Source: Pyrrhosoma nymphula (taxonomy: Eukaryota; Arthropoda; Insecta; Odonata; Coenagrionidae). Taken from it: DNA of 64,000 bases. The position numbers and the translations under genes were made by a program. A model generated the notes under the pieces. It was not told where the DNA came from. It searched no databases and was given only the letters and a program-made list of their open reading frames with translations. The stretch covers positions 94,913,434 through 94,977,433 of the forward strand of contig OY754331.1 of assembly GCA_963573305.1 (NCBI GenBank). The letters run 5' to 3'. Below are positions 1-10,500 of this stretch, piece by piece (position 1 is the stretch's first letter; each line of letters begins with the position of its first letter).

Positions 1-1159
1 ACGGACGGGAGTCAATTATTAGCGACGCAACGTGTAATCAAAACCACGCTGGCCACGACCAAAATGCCATGGGAGATCTTTATTTTTTTATACGAGAGAG
101 AGGATGGGGTGGGGGGAAAATAGCGTTCAAATTGCCTCAAAATGGGATACAAACACGCGACCGCATGGAGGGAAGGAGACGTGCCAAAGAATGAAAATGT
201 CACGCCAACATGCTAAACGAACTCCATCGTTCCCTCTCCTTTCATTTCCTCCCTCCTCCCCATTCTCACTTCCCTTCATGCCATACTACCACCCTGCGGC
301 AAGGAAAACAAGGCAACCACCGGAATTGGGCAGGGTTAGCCGGCACGGGGGAAATATATGTACGTACACAAATGGCGGGGCCGGAACGAGAATCGGATGC
401 CGCAAACGACTCAATCCGACGAGGAAGAAAGAGAACTGAGTGCCCGTTATTGAGGCGGGGGTGGTTTGTGAAATGATGGTGTTTTTTTTCCCGGGGAGGT
501 TCCACGGACACAATAAGGGTAGGTAGGTATCGTACGGAGAGGGCGGGGTAGCTCGAAACGGGGATGGGGGGGAGTTAGCTCTGTAAGGAGGGAAGAAACG
601 TTGGGTGGTTGCTTCGGTTGAGGAGGGAAAGACAATGGACTCCACGCATGGGCACCTACTCAACCGACTTAGGAAGAAAAAAATATGTAATATATATAAA
701 TCGACGCCCACTTTCGCCCACAAAGGAGCCCATCCAAAAAGCACTCCGCTGTCGTTAATATCCACCCAAGCCTCCTGGGGGAGGAGAAATGCTTTTAAAA
801 AAAAATGGGTGCCCGGTGCTCGCCCATACTCTGACCATGCCACCTCATCCGCCCACTGGACTCCTTCGCCCTGATATATGTAATGCCCCGTGTCCACCGG
901 CTACAGCCGTGGTGACGACCTCTCCCGAAACGTTCCGCCCCCACGCGAGGAAATATCGGCGGTCATCGACGCCAGTTCCCGCCGAATGACGTCCCCTCCT
1001 CTCCCGGTGAACCTCTCATGGATTCGACACCGGTTGGCCGCCTTCCTTACAGAAAGTGTTGACTCAACCAGTGTCATTGAACTTCACAATGACAATGTCA
1101 ATATATCTTCACACAAGACTTTCCACCGACTATTTCACCTATATTTTACATTCAGTATA
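1..1159. other. No gene seen; mixed low-complexity DNA
   Basis: This stretch alternates purine-rich and pyrimidine-rich patches. Frames of up to about 200 codons exist on both strands, but they overlap each other and read as proline, serine and arginine-rich peptides without any domain. I see no repeat copy, RNA gene or promoter I can support. Confidence 0.5.
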
Positions 1160-1434
1160 TTACGAGACGTAGGAAGTAGAGAAAGAGCGGTGGGTAGAAA
1201 GGAAGACAAACGAGGAAGTGCTTGATATGGTGGGTGAGGAGATGACAACTTCTGGATGAGATTAGGAGGCAAAGTAAGCAGTTGTAAGAGGTAATGAGGG
1301 GCAAAGGGGTGCTCAAGACCGTCATAGGGGGGAGGATGTTGGGCAAGCAGGGAAGGGGAAGAAAGAGAATAGGTTTTATGGACGGAATGAAGAATAGTTG
1401 GACTTGCACTGAGATGAAGAAAGAAATATTATAG
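1160..1434 (+). mobile_element. Non-LTR retrotransposon relic, C-terminal part of reverse transcriptase ORF
   Basis: Two frames on the plus strand read as the C-terminal tail typical of arthropod LINE endonuclease/reverse transcriptase proteins. From 1203 the frame gives KTNEEVLDMVGEEM and then stops. From 1294 a shifted frame gives GKGVLKTVIGGRMLGKQG followed by RKRIGFMDGMKN, ending at a stop at 1432-1434. The KTNEEVL block, the basic GR-rich stretch and the MDGMK block occur in this order in such proteins. At least one frameshift and several stops show it is dead. The minus-strand relic at 42.6-43.0 kb has the same blocks (KTNEVFDVVG, FLDGMKGG), so the two probably belong to one family. The RT catalytic core is absent. 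The clade (RTE or Jockey group) is not decided. Confidence 0.75.
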
Positions 1435-2809
1435 GTGCATAGGGCCCTGCCCATGTGCAAGTCTAGAGGATTTTTACTCACTTCCATTTAAATCTACCTT
1501 AACCAGTAGATTATATTAATAATAAAAATATTGACTGAGTTTGCTAAATATTCATAATCTACATAGCTTTTCTTACCCATTTTAAAATGAAACTTTATCA
1601 TTACTGCAGCATTTATGGTTACAATGCCACAATGCGCGTTTCGCCACCAATTGGCAAAATCAGGTGCCTGTGTTGCGTAATTTAAAATAATAATTGCGCC
1701 ATTCTAGTGATTTAAAGACAACGGACTTCAGGAAAAACCAGTCCTACTTTACCGGTGTTAAGTGCAGAGTCTCCGTTGTCTTTTTTCTAAACTACACTTT
1801 TTTGTCGATTTCTTTTAAATACTAGATATATATTGTAATTTTGTTTCACATAAAATTTATTTATGGCGGTCCGGCGGATGCTATGTGGGTTTTACATGGC
1901 CACAGCCATTTCCGAACCAGAAACTCTCGTTTTTTCTTCTTTTTAAGATCCATTTCTGGAGAGCCAATAGGTCTGAATCGGACCCCATGGTTCATGACTG
2001 TTTCATGTTATTTACTGTTTTTTATGTTGGAATTTGATTCACGATCAGTGGATCGCGGACATAAATAAACATTTCGAACCGAACTGAGCCCAGTGAGAGA
2101 GAGAGAGAGAGGGAGAGAAGCAGAAGAGAAAGGAAAGGAGGTGTTGGGAGAACAAAAGGATTTGGTAAGAAGAAAACGCAAGAGGTGGCGCGGATGTAGT
2201 AAGGAAAAGATGGGCGGGAAGTTGGAAGCGACAAGAGTTCGTTTGCAAATCGGATTCGAATCTCCTCCGGTAATCGCATCAAACTCGCGAAAACCCGCAA
2301 TGGGATGAGAGAGAGAGAGAGGAGAAGAAGGTTGCGGGGCTTTGTTCGTAAATTAGAGAAAGGATCACTCAGGGTAGTTTGCATTCTTATCTCAAGATAT
2401 TGAGGATGGATTCAACTTGGGGGAGGGGAGGGGGGGGGGGAGGACAGTGGTTTTATCTCCAAACCCCGAGCATCTCATCTCGCCAGGAGATCGGGGAATG
2501 ATTTCCCTTTATCCCTTCCCTTCACCACGATTTAAATTTCCACCCCTTTCAATCGCGCAGGGCTCGGATTTAAGGGGCGATCGATCATGGACAATTCGGC
2601 CGATTTTCATTATGATCTGGTACCCTTCGAAAAGCTTTTCCATTTCCTCACCCGTTCAAAAGGTGAAGGGAAGAGTTGAGAATTAAGGAGGGCATCGCAT
2701 TTTGCAGGTGTAGACCCTTGCCAAGTTTTGAGGGTTAAGCTCCCGTGTATTCGGTAAAATCCCGGTGGACCTGCTGGGCTAAATTAGGGACTGATTTCTG
2801 TGCTCCTTC
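1435..2809. other. No gene seen; AT-rich then purine-rich with GA runs
   Basis: The first part is AT-rich. From about 2090 the plus strand turns purine-rich, with (GA)8 at 2095-2110, (GA)7 at 2307-2320 and a G run near 2430-2440. Apart from the hairpin at 1714-1783 I see no feature. Open frames here are short and compositionally biased. Confidence 0.5.
1714..1783. repeat. Hairpin with 12-bp perfect stem
   Basis: AAAGACAACGGA at 1714-1725 is repeated in perfect inverted orientation at 1772-1783 with a 46-base spacer. Weaker complementarity continues outward. It may be the core of an old foldback element; no target duplication is visible. Confidence 0.5.
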
Positions 2810-3760
2810 GGGCCTTCGTCAGAACCACAATATTTCGAGACGCTGTGTAGTTTAGAAAACACATGCTCTGTTGTCAAATTTCGATCTCCGCAATCTTTGG
2901 CAGGAAGGCCCTAACATCGAGTTACGCATAAATATGGCAATATTCGATGAAGACAGAAAGATCATCATAGGCGAATGCTAATAAACCACGATTGAACCGG
3001 AGATTATTCCTAAAACCATTGTGGGCATTGGTTTTAAATATTTTCGGTAGTTGTTTTACTAGGCTTGAATGTGTGTTTTATGTCTGCCACTATGGCAATT
3101 AAACTCCTAATTGACTTGACTCCATGAAACTCGAATACGCTAGTACGAAAAGTCACGGAATCGAACCCCAGGCCTGCCATTCCCCAGAAATTATATCCAT
3201 TCGTTTCGGGCGTATATTTGCCAAATTTCTCACAGCGCAACCTAAGACAGTGGGATCATATTTACACGTGCCGTACCTATTGATATGGCAACTATGGTCT
3301 CAATTCCACTCGAATACGTTCAAAACGTAGTGCTATGGAGTCCCCACTTTCATCTCCATCAGTAATATTTCGAGTGGTTGCGTTGTTAACGAAACACGTG
3401 CTTTGCTGCCAAACTTTGAACTCCGTAACCTTTGTCAGGTTGACCCTATCTACGTGAGACGCATAAATATGGCAGGAATGGATTCCTTGACAGTCGAATA
3501 CAGTAGAAAGTAAAGTAACAGAATGGAACCCCATGTCCGTAATTTCATTACAATGAAATCCCTGCGTTTCGGGCGAAATGGCAATCGTTGTTGCGAAATT
3601 TCTCACAGCACAGCCTTTGACATTGGGGACCGCATTTCCGCGTGCCGCATAAATATTGCAACAACGGACTCAACTCCAGTCGATTACGTTCAAAACTATT
3701 ATCGCCACGGAATCAAAACCTCCACTTTCATCTCCATCTCGTTCTAATTTACTTTTCCGT
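2810..3760. repeat. Degenerate tandem array, ~182-bp unit, about five units
   Basis: Landmarks recur at regular spacing. CGAATACG or a close variant occurs at 3132, 3313, 3495 and 3679, which gives steps of 181, 182 and 184 bases; a poorer unit starts near 2972 and another lies before it. Each unit carries a GGAATCGAACCCC-like block, a CAAATTTCTCAC-like block, an ACGCATAAATATGGCAA-like block and an ACTCCAGT-like end. Units alternate: those at 3132 and 3495 share a TTTCGGGCG block, while those at 3313 and 3679 share CACTTTCATCTCCATC. This suggests a dimeric higher-order repeat of about 365 bases. Open frames inside are by-products of the repeat. It resembles an old satellite fragment; I do not recognise the family. 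Confidence 0.8.
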
Positions 3761-5475
3761 ATCCGTCCAACGGGGGACTTTTTGCGTCTCTCACGTCGTC
3801 GGTTTAATCGCTGCCACGGTGCGGCGGGAAACCAAATGGGCGGGATGGGCACAAATCCCGAGAGACGGGAGCAAGACGCGAACAGGATGTGACGCCGAAT
3901 TCCGGGAGCATCGCATTCGTTCAATTTAGCGGAAAGAGTGAGATGAGCAAACGTGGAAACGACGAATGATCTCACGAGGAGCTTCGAGAGAGGTGGGGGA
4001 TGAATAAAACGCCTCGCGGAATCGTCAATTAGCTTTAACGCCAAACTGTTTCTGACGAGATCCGATTAATCCCAGTGCCAGACGCGGAATCCGATCGGAT
4101 CCAGGAGAGAGAGAGAGAGAGGCCGGGAGCGACGCGCATAATTGGTCGCCGAGCCGACAGTTCGTCGCCAAAGGGAGGGAAGTGGAGGAAGACATCGAAA
4201 CCGCATGCAGAGGCCACATATATAAAATCTACCACTTTCTCCAGTATTCCATAGGAATATCCAGTGAACTATTACAGAGATGTATAACATTACACATCTT
4301 TTGTATAACATTATACGCCTTATCATTGGGGTATTCTTAAAAGAGAGCCAGTTTCCCAGGCCCAGCACCAATAATCAAGCTATTCCTACGTGCCTACCCC
4401 AAGAGGGAACGGCGTGATGGTTATTCATGCATGTAATCGTGAATACGTGTCAAATGATTTTGTTGCTATTGGATGAATATGGAACAAACTATGATTCTGT
4501 TACAACTAGACGAACCTACTGTTTTCGGGTGCAGGTTAACTAGTGTACGGGTCTAGGAAAATATAAGCTCATGAAGTCAAATAATCAGAACGATTTTCAC
4601 GGACCAATTAAGTCCATCCTTTAAGTCTACCCAATGCTATTTATTATCTATAAAGTTGGGCTTGCGAGGGTTTTTCGAATTCAAGCAAATTCCAAGCTGA
4701 TACCGCTCCCGATGAAAAGATAAGGTGTAAACGCGAACGATCCTTAGGAGAAAACTGTAGCCAAACATATTCTTAAAAAAAGGCCTTGAAGAGGGATAAC
4801 TCCCAAAAACAGGGCTCTGGGACAGTGTTTCTGCAGTGGTTATCATATCCTATGCTTACTTCTTTGCCACGGAATAAACTCCTGTTTGACTTTGACTCTT
4901 TGACATCCACGCATCCCTCCCGCAGAGGGAAGGGAAATCTGTTGCTCGCCGGTTTGCGAAGGGAGGTGTTCACCGGATGTCTTTCTGTGAACGTCCATCC
5001 CCCCTCTCCCCCTTATAAAACGTGTACTCCAGGGGCACGGGGAATAAAAAAAACCTCTAACACGCGTGCACGCACACACAGTATACCGCCCGCGAAAAAG
5101 ACAAACACCGCGACGGCGGGGCTCAAAACGTCGAGCTCCCTCTCCCATACACGCTCTTGTGCACCGTACTTCGCAGTTTTCGAGTCACTCGCCCGACAAA
5201 AAAAATAATAATGAAAAGAAGGGCTTGTTCCCACGCGGCGGGCGAATGGGATATATGCACGTCCGTGCGCGAAAGCGGAAAGGGTTGCCCGGGAAGGCGG
5301 AAGGGAGCCCTCCCGAGTGTTTCAGGGAGCAAGGTTTGTGCAAATTGTGAACGAGCGCGAACGTACGAGAACCGGCACCAAAAAAAGGGATTAAAAATAG
5401 CCGGAGTTGGAAGAGAACATAATTGGGAATAGGAAAATGTAGGTAGAGGACCGCTTTTTTTTTGGTTGGGTCAAG
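3761..5475. other. No gene seen; includes a GA run
   Basis: The stretch contains (GA)8 at 4105-4120 and otherwise unique-looking sequence. A TATAAAA word at 5014-5020 lies in C-rich DNA with no convincing gene downstream. A GGGAACGGCGT word near 4406 matches a motif found in the 3' ends of two LINE relics elsewhere in the window, so a LINE tail fragment around 4390-4440 is possible but weak. Confidence 0.45.
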
Positions 5476-6320
5476 GATTCAAATAAATAACGCGAGTGGC
5501 TAAAATGAACGTAAGAGAACGAAACAATGAACGGTTTACCCTAAAAATTGAAACAAAAATGACGAGGCTGGGAGATGTATTTGTTGGACGCGGCCGAAAT
5601 CTTTTGGAGAGGCAAAATAAGGGGAAGAAAATTTAGAGAGATGATCATTGTGAGCGATTTAAGAAATAAATACAGAAGGCGAGTGCATAAAATGAACGAA
5701 ACAGAACGACCAAATGATCTAAATCAGCAATATTTGCTCTTCAGAAATCAGCAAGTACTCAAATGATGGGATAGAAAGAGAAGGCAAAAGCACAGGGGAG
5801 AGAGAGACTGAAAAATGAGAGGATCGTCATTTCAGGTTAAATTAGGCATTAGATGAAGAAAGCGACTGAATAAAGTGAACGAACGAATGAACGATCACAG
5901 CAAAAAAGGGCCGAAAACATCGGGGCGGGAATAAACGGAAAAGGAAAGAAAGATTTAAAAAAATGTACAGAGAGCTTAGTTGTGAGTGGTGCAGTGATAT
6001 AAATAAAAACAGTGTGGTAAGCGGACAAAACGAACGATAAAGAATGAACGAAGAACTTCAACAATAAAATAAAGAGGCGAAAAAAATTCGCGGGTAGGAA
6101 GAGACGGAATAAAGAGAGGTGGAAGATGTAGGGGAAGGATTGGTTATTTTGGGAGAGAGTGTGAGTTCGGGCTGAATAAATAAATAAAACAAAATAAAAT
6201 GGGTCGGGTTTCGTATATGGGGATTTTGCGGATTTCGTTCGTCACTTGGTTTTTTTTTATTTTTTTCTCCCCCTAAGTGACGGATGCAGTGCGTGTCGCG
6301 GACCGAAATAAAAATAAATA
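5476..6320. repeat. Degenerate tandem array, ~150-185-bp spacing
   Basis: An AAATAAATA-type block followed by a GCGAGTG/TAAAATGAACG-type block recurs near 5479, 5663, 5848, 5999, 6175 and 6306. Within the units a purine-rich middle with GAGGCAAAA-like and TTGTGAGTG-like words also recurs in order. Copies are strongly diverged and vary in length. The sequence differs from the array at 2.8-3.76 kb, although the spacing is similar. The plus strand is rich in A and G, so the short open frames here are not taken as genes. Confidence 0.65.
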
Positions 6321-6835
6321 AATGAGCGGAGAGAGAGTATGCATGTGCAAGCCGAGAAAAGGAGGCCGTGTTTACCAAGCTCTGCACTCAGCGCCTCCTC
6401 CCCCCTCGTCACACGTAGGCAGGTGCGGCAGGAGGCGGGTGGCGGCGGCAACGCAGTCGAGGCGGCCAACGGCGAAAACAATGGGGTTGAAAGGAAGAAG
6501 AAGAGAGAGAAGGCTTGTGTGTCTGAGAGCGGCGTGTAGAGGAAGGAAGGAAGGAAGGGGTGCTCTTTCCACACGTGGGAGAGAGGGTTGTTTGTTGTGT
6601 GCGAGCGTGTGTGGGTGCCTTGTCGAGATTGTCCACGGTGGGATGAGGAAGGAAAAAAATGGGAGCGGGGAAAAAAAGACGGGGAAGCGGTTGTGACGAT
6701 GAGGCGTGGGAGGAACGGTGAAAGGTCGACATTGAAGGGATACAGACGCCCGGAAAGTAAACTTCCCTGATATTTCCAGATTGTTTCCGTTCCAAAAATT
6801 CCCCAGTGTTCCGTTTCAGGAGATCCGCAATACTA
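6321..6835. other. No gene seen; purine-rich low-complexity DNA
   Basis: The plus strand is rich in G and A with GGAAGGAA-type runs. Overlapping frames of 60-128 codons on both strands read as lysine/arginine-rich or serine/proline-rich peptides and show no domain. Confidence 0.5.
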
Positions 6836-7062
6836 TGGAAACGACAGATAGTTACGGTAATGGAAAGAATCGAGAAGATAAAACTGCGATGGTTTCGTCA
6901 TTTTTTTAGCATGCCTGTCAAACGATGGTCCAAACGAATATTTCAGATAACTCCAGCTGGATGAAACAAACGTGGTAGATCTAGACGGCCATGGATGGAC
7001 GGTATAAAGATACCTATTTCCATAGCAGAGAGATAAGAGGATGAAACGGCCCAGGGTAGAGA
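6836..7062 (+). mobile_element. Non-LTR retrotransposon relic, C-terminal fragment
   Basis: From the ATG at 6860 the frame reads IEKIKLRWFRHFF and SMPVKRWSKRI, then a stop, then NKRGRSRRPWMDGI. The order of an LRWFGH-like block, a basic RW.KRI block, a GRPR-like block and W.DGI is the characteristic C-terminal tail of insect LINE reverse transcriptase ORFs. An in-frame stop after ITPAG and the absence of the RT core show it is a fragment. The wording differs from the 1.16-kb and 54.1-kb relics, so it probably represents another LINE family. Confidence 0.75.
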
Positions 7063-9194
7063 GGCTTGAAGAAGGAGATGCAGGCAGCATCCAACTGCAT
7101 AGATATGCTGCATATTTGCACCAGGGTAAACTTCATGTTTTCTATCCTGGTGTTCGAACACCTCCTTCAACACGTCCACGCTCGGGATTATCGTTCAGCA
7201 GATGATGTAGGTCATGTAAACAACAGAAATTACTTAGCGCCTGTTGGCGTACTTTTTATATCCCACGCGAAGCCAGAATCACAGTGATGAACTACTGACG
7301 ATGATGTGCTACCAGGAATCGAGGTTGATCAGTTCGCCAAAAAACGTAAAATTCAAAAGATAGTTCCTTTCTGTTAGATAATATCTTATGTGTATCTTGT
7401 TGTTCTTGTTTATGATGTATTGAGCAAGATTGGATTGTGCACTTCATTCCTCACACCGTCTTCGTGGCGCTCTCTTCCAGGACACCATGTAAGTTGGCAT
7501 TTTATGTAACTTTCGGAAGGTCGGACGCCTCCCTGGCATGCGAGCGAGTGTGTGTCTTCGTCACATATCAACACAGTTGTTACAATTACCTGGTTCCGCT
7601 ATTCACTCCACCTAAACCACGACAGCATCGCCTTACTTCCGATTCATTTTTTTTAATTAGTTCCTCAGATTATCCAGAGTTTTCCTGTTATAAAATCCCA
7701 TGAGAATTCCCAGACTTCTCTCATTTTCTGATCTCTTTCCTCCAAAGTTTGGGAGTCAGAGATATGGAGAAAGAGAAAAAAAGACGGGAAAAGGATTAAG
7801 AAAGAGGAATGGTCTGATAGAGGAGGAGGTCTTAACGCGAAAATTCCCACGGAGTTTCATGGAGAAGGGTTTGCTGAGGTTGCTGTAGGGGTGGAGACAT
7901 AAGGGAGACAGCGGGAAATGACGAATCTATCCTCAAACGGAGACAAGGGTGGAGCCGGGGAAAAAGTTGTTGGAAGGGGTTAGGTGGGGTAGATGAAGGC
8001 AAGAGGGCGGGACGAATCCTGTCTCCTCAACCTCCCCTGCCCTCCCAATCCTTCCTTCCGCTCTTTTTTTTACCAGGGAAGGAAAAAACCAACTCGGACT
8101 CCCTTGGCAATACACCAAGAGCCGCTTATAGAACTGTCGGATGAAGAGAGACCTTGGGAAGTGGTTGGGCGGAAAACAGAAAAAAATGACCGACTGTAGG
8201 TGGGGGGGAAGACCAAAAAAAATGTTTTAAAAGCCATTTCTCCGGCGTGTCCGAGCGTTAAGTTTTTCCCCTAAAAAAGACCGGGTCCGTCCCGATATTA
8301 CGGGCACTTCGAAAAATTTTTTATCCGGACTAAAATTTCCGACATTGGAAGAAAATTTCCCATCCGCTCACATCCCACGAAGGCATATAAAACACACACA
8401 CGCCGAAGATGGGAATTTAAAAAAATAACGGCCCGGTTGAATTCTTCCGAATTTCAAACGGGATAGGGTTTTAATTATGCCTCCCAATAGAGGTCTTTCT
8501 TTCGCCTTTACTACTCTTGCCCCCGAACCCATTCCTCGTGAGGTTAAGTGACTTTCGGAGGGGAGTTGCAAAGGGGTCAAGTTTTGGAGGACGTTATTCC
8601 GATTTTAATGAAATTCAGACGCGAGGAGGCACTCTTTTCGCACACTTAAAGGTTTCCTGAATCCCCATCCTCGTTTTGAGGACTCACTTATTACTCCAGT
8701 ACCTCGGAGAAAACCTCACAAAATTATCGTCACGAAAACAAGTGAGGGTATAGTAGGGTGGGGGGGCACGGCATTAGTTTTACCCCGTCTGCGGGACACA
8801 CACAAAACGTTTTCACTCGCGAAATAGATTTTCGTTTCCGGAGGTCCACCAAGTCGAGAGGGAGGTAGAGAGAGAGAGGGTGAGGTGGAGGGAAGGAGAA
8901 CAGGGGGGGGGACAGTAAAGGGTAACGGCCAACGGTGCTCTAGAGTAGTATATTTTTACGACGCCCGAAAGAATTTCATTAACCCCCAAGGGATTCAGTC
9001 GTCCACACTTGCTGCGGTCGTGAGAATTACAGATGTTAAATGGGGCCGCGGGAAAACGACCTGAGTGTTAACGCTGTCACTCGCACGTACAGATCCTTTC
9101 GAAGACTGAAGAGAAGATTTTCCGAGAAATGGTGGAATGAAAGACGGCTTCTGGGGCGCGGGGATAAACCTCTTGAGTAGAAGCATACCCTTAC

Positions 9195-9198
<4 letters not shown>
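7063..9198. other. No gene seen
   Basis: The sequence is of mixed composition with purine-rich patches near 7730-7900 and 8860-8920. Frames stay below 90 codons and none shows a motif. I found no second copy of any part of this stretch within the window. Confidence 0.45.

Positions 9199-9226
<28 letters not shown>
9199..9226. repeat. (GA)14 microsatellite
   Basis: An uninterrupted GA dinucleotide run of 28 bases, the longest perfect GA run in the window. It is flanked by more GA-rich sequence. Confidence 0.95.
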
Positions 9227-9230
<4 letters not shown>

Positions 9231-9967
9231 GAAGAGTCGTTTTAAGGGAAAGAGGCGACGATGGATTATGACAAAAGCGATGGGACTTTATTCATCTCCT
9301 CGCACACAGAGAACCCCCGCAATCACGCTTAAAGTATGAGCTCATCCGAGTACAAATTCAGCAACTGATCCTTCTTCGCCCCCAACCCTCGGCGTTAATC
9401 AAAGACTTAATCCCCCGCTCAAGGGAACCTCATATCATTGAGACGAAGTCGGACGTGAGAGAGGAGTGAAAACGAGCGAGGAAAACGGGATAAAAAGAGA
9501 AATCGTACGCGGAACAAGGGGACAATTATGTATGATTGAGACAGAAATTACTGCTTTTAATATTCAAGGCATCCGCAAAGAAGTAGGACTAACAGCCGAC
9601 GAAGGCGACGCGAGGAAGGCTCGACGGGAAAGCACAATGGTGCCCAGCACTCCAACATTCATGTAGCATTAAGCTCCCTGCGAGTAAAGCGCGGCAGTTG
9701 ATACTGGACTGTAATTTAACATACACTGTCAAATGCGCGTTCATTCGTGTAAGCTAACGAGATGTCAGAATGAAATTATGCCTTCCCTTAGGCTGTTCTT
9801 TTGACGAGAACTGAAATTTTGGCATAAGAAAATACCACGTTTACTAAATCTCAAAAATTGAAGATACCATAACACTAGAGTAGAGAAGGATAGATATGAG
9901 AACAGTACTGAGGGAAACAGGTGCAAATCTAGGGAAGTATGCTGGATAAAAGAAGAAAAAAGTACGA
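9227..9967. other. No gene seen
   Basis: Mixed sequence without a repeat copy or a convincing open frame. A 66-codon frame at 9466-9666 has no recognisable feature. Confidence 0.4.
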
Positions 9968-10129
9968 AAATTTCACATGGGAATAATCATTCGCCTTCCC
10001 CAGTTCTCTCAATAAGGCTTCAGTTAAGCTACCAACGTGTCCAACTGGCTAGACGCCAAACGCCTCAACTGGATAAAGCACTCGGCGCTATATCGAGGGA
10101 TCCGGGTTCAAGTCCCGGTCAAAGCGAGA
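9968..10129 (+). mobile_element. tRNA-like repeat element, plus-strand copy
   Basis: The segment contains a tRNA-like block with a good Pol III B box, GGTTCAAGTCC at 10105-10115, after an A-box-like ACTGGATAAAGCACTCGG. It matches the reverse complement of 10322-10492 over nearly its whole length, including a CCTTCCCC block, a CAATAAGGCTTCAG block and a CCCGGTCAAAGCGA end. It is therefore a second copy of the element annotated at 10247-10500, in the opposite orientation. The match ends at AAAGCGA; beyond it the two copies differ, so this copy lacks the second half. No intact cloverleaf or anticodon arm can be drawn. Confidence 0.7.
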
Positions 10130-10246
10130 GATTTCTCAGTGAAATTTTCGCACTTATGCACACTTGGGGGTGACTCCGTTAAGGTACCTAATACCTTCGC
10201 TAGTCCCGATACCCTCACACTCTGAAGAAACACATCTATATTCAAT

Positions 10247-10500
10247 GCGTAGAAATTTCCACGAGAGAAAATTGTACTGGACCAGGAATCGAACCACGGA
10301 CCAAGGCTTGCCAGCATTCGCTTTGACCGGGACTCGAACCGGGATCCTTCGATACAGCACCGAGTGTTTACCCAGTTGAGGCGTTGAGGTATAACCAGCT
10401 GAACACCTCAGTGACCTAACTGGCTGAAGCCTTATTGAGGGAACCGGGGAAGGGGAATGATTTTTCCCTTGTGAAATTTTTCTCGCTGTTATTTCTACGC
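10247..10500 (-). mobile_element. tRNA-like element with imperfect terminal inverted repeats
   Basis: Read on the minus strand, the element starts GCGTAGAAATAACAGCGAG and ends with the inverted counterpart: the plus strand begins GCGTAGAAATTTCCACGAG at 10247. This gives imperfect terminal inverted repeats of about 30 bases. Between them lie two minus-strand B boxes, GGTTCGAGTCC (10330-10340) and GGTTCGATTCC (10285-10295). The shorter element at 51220-51306 has the same ends and the second B box. The combination of SINE-like promoters with MITE-like ends is unusual. No clear target-site duplication is visible. The convergent neighbour at 9968-10129 makes the pair a long potential hairpin. Confidence 0.65.

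Noticed and set aside
286..897. 203-codon minus-strand frame
   Set aside because: Low-complexity Pro/Phe/Ser-rich peptide overlapping several antisense frames.
2810..3760. CRISPR-like or gene-cluster reading of the repeat spacing
   Set aside because: Units are ~182 bases, contiguous and diverged throughout; there are no short identical repeats with unique spacers.
10040..10130. Possible functional tRNA gene
   Set aside because: B box is good but acceptor and anticodon arms do not pair, and the sequence is part of a repeated element.
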